This document shows positions 60,678-64,000 of a DNA stretch of 64,000 nucleotides, piece after piece. Below the pieces are notes generated by a model. That model was not told where the DNA came from and did not search any database. It worked only from the letters and a program-made list of their open reading frames with translations. Source of the stretch: Coffea arabica. Its lineage: Eukaryota; Streptophyta; Magnoliopsida; Gentianales; Rubiaceae. Position numbers and translations under genes: made by a program. Each line of letters opens with the position of its first letter. Within the stretch, counting starts at the first letter, position 1. The DNA is taken from the NCBI RefSeq assembly GCF_036785885.1, contig NC_092329.1, positions 5,022,001 through 5,086,000 of the forward strand. The letters are read 5' to 3'.

Positions 60678-61844
60678 AGCTGGCGAGAAAGATGAGAGAG
60701 AAGGAAGTTGGGAGTAGAGGGGGGTTGTTTGGGAAATATTCTGGAGGTGGTTCGGCGGAGGAAGATTCTTCTTTTATTTGCCTTTTGGCCCTTGTAGTTT
60801 CGAGGAATTTTGAAACGGAAGTTTATCATGTGGAGTGGTATGAAATAAGGGATCTTTCGTTGGACTTGTTGGATTGGGCCGTGGGGAAAGAGGGGGAGTT
60901 TTGTGGGATGGACCGCAGCAATATAATAAATTCAGCTTTGGATTCTTGTACCCTTCACCAAGGCCATAAATTAATTTTTTTCAAAATTTTTGTGAAAAAT
61001 ATGGGCATGAATCTTATGATTTTTGCTTGTTTAACAAATGACAATGCCTGTACTTTGCTAGCCCGAGGGGAACGAGGAACCTTACTGGTTATCCAAGGGA
61101 TTAGAAAATTAAGTCCAAAATTAGGGGGTGCTTACTTAAAATTTAAGTCAATCAAAACCCACTACACAATGAGAAACAAGTGAAGCAAAACCAAAAATTA
61201 GGATATGAAGACTTATCATACACAAAAAGACAAAATATTACCCTTTTAGATTGAGAATAATATAGAAGGTATAACCAAATACAATTAATCTATTTAAGGA
61301 AGAAAAAAGCCGATTATGGAGATAGAAGAAAAATGAATTAAGAGAAAAGAGTGCAAAATGAAAGAGATAAATCCGATAGTGTATTACAAAATATATTTTG
61401 AATATTTCTTTCTTTGTTGAATTTGAATTACCTTTTATTATTAGTCTTTTGTTTGGTTGATAATCAAGTCACTAACTATTCGATGATTTGTAACTGTATA
61501 ACTTATTTTGGTATTAAATGCTCTGAGATTTAATACTTGACTAAATTAAACATATCATTTTGTGAAATACCAGTGATAATTATTCATCTAATTAATAAAA
61601 TAAGTGAAAATGCTAAGTTCTAATTTCTTTTTCATGGAAATACATATATGAGAATTTTACTAAATTATATTTGGGTGCCTGAAAAATTATTGACTCCATT
61701 AAAAGTATTGGGATTAGTATATCAATTTAACTACTAGTTAACAATGCAGTATCAACCCTCGACCGACTCCAACTATTACTATTAATGTAATTGTTTGTAA
61801 ATCCTATCCTTAACTTGCTCATAAGTTGATGGTTACACTCCCTA

Positions 61845-62505
61845 AGGTTTCATTTCATAAAACTGAATCTGAATTCTGAAGTCTAAATTCTGAAATTTGA
61901 ATAATGAAACAATTAATTTGCTGAATTTTAAGTACTGAAAAAAAATATATAAATGTCTGAATTTTAATGCTAAACCTATTTATACTGTTTGATAAACATT
62001 TATAACTGAATGCTTAATAAGTTAAATTTGACAATTTTGCCCTGATATCTTTTCATCCAAAAAAGAAATAAAACCTATGATCTAATTAACTTAAAATTGT
62101 TAGGCATGAAAATGACAATATTTATTTTTAAATCAAATTAATAAAAAAGATGAAATATATTATATGAGGAGTACGGAGAAGTGTGAAAGTCATTAAAAAG
62201 GGAGAAAAGAGAAATAGAAAACCCCTAAATAGAGAATATTATGTTGTTTAATTAGATAAGAATTTTGAACATAATTAACAAATAAGGGTATATTTGGTAG
62301 ATAAGATAAGGTAGTTGAAGTAATTCTATTAATTCTTATCAGAATTAAGCATTCAGTTAGGATTCTTGTACTAAAAAAAATACACACAACTTTAGCATTG
62401 CTTAACAAGTTTAGTAGATGGATTTTTATTTATCAAACATTCAAAATATCTGAATGTCTGAAAAAGTTCAGTTTCAACACTTTTTAATGTTATCAAACGG
62501 ACCCT
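61845..62505. mobile_element. non-autonomous DNA transposon, about 660 bp (probable)
   Basis: The right end read on the other strand begins AGGGTCCGTTTGATAACAT and the left end reads AAGGTTTCATTTCATAAAAC, diverged inverted repeats. Just inside both ends are repeated CTGAATTTTGAA/TTCAGAATT-like words, a style common in plant non-autonomous elements. No convincing target duplication was found. Confidence 0.45.
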
Positions 62506-63000
62506 AACTCTAGGTCTTGGTTCCGCCATGCTTGATGGCACTAACACACACTTTTTTGGCTTTAATTTGAACTCATAATCCAAAACTTAAAGAAGGAATC
62601 TACGTATTTTTTTTATGACCATCTATATCCCTTTCGGTGGCCAACTTGCTCTTGATGAATTGATTAGAATTTTTGTTTCTTGTTTGTCACCTTTTTGCAG
62701 TTTTTTTCCCTTACGAATTAAAGGATTACATTGTATGGCAAAGATCACCACACTGTATCTAGTCCTTATAAATCTATCAAACGGTAGAAAGAGTCAGACG
62801 TTTTGACCCAAAACCCAAATAGTAAAATAAGAAAGAGGTCGAGTACCTACTACCTACCTCAAGGTATAGAATTAATTGAGAGAGTTGCTTTCTATCTAGC
62901 ATTGAATGGTTAATCAAAGACGTGTAATTTAATAAGGAAGCAGAGATTGAGATGAAATACCATTTGTGAAATATCAGCTTCACTAGCGAGAAGATGTTGA

Positions 63001-63100
63001 AGATGTTGATCTAATAATTAAAGTCGAGATTCTAAAATTAGAAATTTTGGATTTAAATCTTCACATCCCTTTTTCACTTTTTAAGTTCCACCCTTGCCGC
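63001..63100 (+). mobile_element. decayed SINE-like piece related to 36455
   Basis: The order of words resembles 36455-36571: a TGATCTAATAATTAAAGTCGAG box-A-like region... reduced here to GATCTAATAATTAAAG, then ATTAGAAAT, a decayed box B (GGATTTAAATC) and a body with TTCCACCCTTGCCGC. Much decayed, hence low confidence. Confidence 0.3.
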
Positions 63101-63583
63101 AATAACTTTTGTGGATGTTTGAGGGGATTTCCAGAATATATGTCAAGATATACCAGAAAATCCAGTGGTTCAGCCAGTAAGCCGAATCTAAGCAATACCA
63201 ATTAGTTGTTCATACTACATGTCTGTCTAATCTTTGAATGAGAAAATTTGTTAGATTGCATATGTCGAAGATCTCTTTCTTTGTCTTTTTTTTTTTGAGT
63301 AAACAGAATTCGCATACATTTGGCTTTAGTTCTATATATTCTCATATTTTGTCATCAACTCGAATTTGCTATCTTGGTTATAGCAGTTTTGGTTGGGATT
63401 ATAAGGCGATCCTTTAGCAAATTGTTTGTAAAATCACAAATTAAATATTAACAGGAATGTAATCTTATGAGGTTTACTCGAAGAAGCAAGGATCATTCCA
63501 TTGCCTCACGGATGTTAATGGATATTGCATGCCATGTTGTGTTTGCAGTCTTGTACATTACTTAGGTGTTTATCAGATCAGAT

Positions 63584-64000
63584 TAGGGATGTAATCGAGG
63601 CAAGTCGAGCTCGACTCATATGTACCTAGGCTCGAGCTCGATCGAGCCCAAAAAATCGATACTCAAGACTTGACTCGAGGAACTCCCTTTAAACTTGAGA
63701 CTCGACTCGATAAGGCTCGACCTTTAGGCAAACCTTATCAAGTCGAGTCTAATCAAGCTTCTTGACTCGACTCGAAAAATGTACACTTCTGCCTTATAGA
63801 ATTTTATTATAAAGAAGAGTATATTGTAAATTCAATATAAATTATACCCATAACGGTCATTTTATAATTATAATATATATTATTTAAATACAGCCCGACT
63901 CGACGAGTAGATCGACAAGCCACGAGCCTCAAAATATTGGCTCAAAACTCGACTCGAATAACAATCGAGTAGTTCGAGACTCAGCTCGAAGCCATTGACC
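63584..64000. mobile_element. second copy of the hAT-like MITE family, cut by the window end
   Basis: It begins TAGGGATGTAATCGAGGC, matching the ends of the element at 24502-24950, and continues with dense GAGCTCGA/CGACTCGA words. Its right end lies outside the window, so target duplication cannot be checked. Confidence 0.6.

Larger units (their letters stand above)
60678..64000. other. 3.3-kb region upstream of SBP1 to the window end
   Basis: Starts with the SBP1 promoter (no clear TATA box). The 163-codon plus-strand ORF at 60692-61183 overlaps that promoter and has no recognisable domain. Transposon debris follows: a diverged element at about 61845-62505, a SINE-like piece at about 63001 and a hAT-like MITE that runs off the end. 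Confidence 0.55.

Noticed and set aside
60692..61183. 163-codon plus-strand ORF upstream of SBP1
   Set aside because: It overlaps the promoter region, has mixed composition with no recognisable motif, and no splice or promoter context. Could be checked by transcript data.
1..64000. CRISPR arrays, bacterial operons, viral genes other than the retrotransposon
   Set aside because: Nothing of this kind was seen; gene structure and composition are those of a plant nuclear genome.

Overview
This is a 64 kb piece of a plant nuclear genome, almost certainly a eudicot. The evidence is spliced genes with GT-AG introns, plant-only protein families (HECATE bHLH, HSFB4, SBP1-type RING protein, OBL-type lipase, RID3 WD40 protein), and an AT-rich intergenic background with MITE-like and SINE-like debris. 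The species cannot be named from the sequence. All five recognised host genes lie on the minus strand.

Layout. Positions 93-9507 hold one complete, very young Ty3/gypsy LTR retrotransposon of the Tat/Ogre-like group in minus orientation. It has 431-bp LTRs with one difference seen by eye, a 5-bp target duplication, an intact 1883-codon gag-pol and an intact 719-codon extra ORF on the opposite strand with its own TATA box. Removing it joins positions 1-92 to 9513-9621 in one open reading frame, so it may have broken a host exon. Positions 10315-13679 are a five-exon class 3 lipase, 23246-24025 an intronless HECATE-type bHLH gene, 30713-35404 an eight-exon RID3/IPI3-like WD40 gene, 39855-41103 a two-exon HSFB4 (SCHIZORIZA-type) heat-shock factor, and 58504-60677 a four-exon SBP1/BOI-type RING E3 ligase. 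The exon joins of all four spliced genes were worked out base by base and the phases close in every case.

The spaces between genes (about 9.6, 6.7, 4.4 and 17.4 kb) carry no recognisable protein genes. They hold microsatellites, a 136-bp minisatellite, a Tourist-like MITE with TAA target duplication, a hAT-like MITE family (a full copy at 24502 and another running off the right end), SINE-like pieces and one poly(T) tract flanked by a 15-bp direct repeat. No tRNA, rRNA, CRISPR or known microRNA precursor was recognised.

The host genes do not form an operon or pathway. They are developmental regulators (HEC, HSFB4, RID3), a lipid-droplet lipase and an E3 ligase whose relatives sit near one another on Arabidopsis chromosomes 1, 3 and 5 (from memory), so this looks like an old conserved gene block. 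The most unusual item is the antisense gene inside the young retrotransposon, with its own promoter, a possible frame-neutral intron and a nuclear-protein-like sequence.
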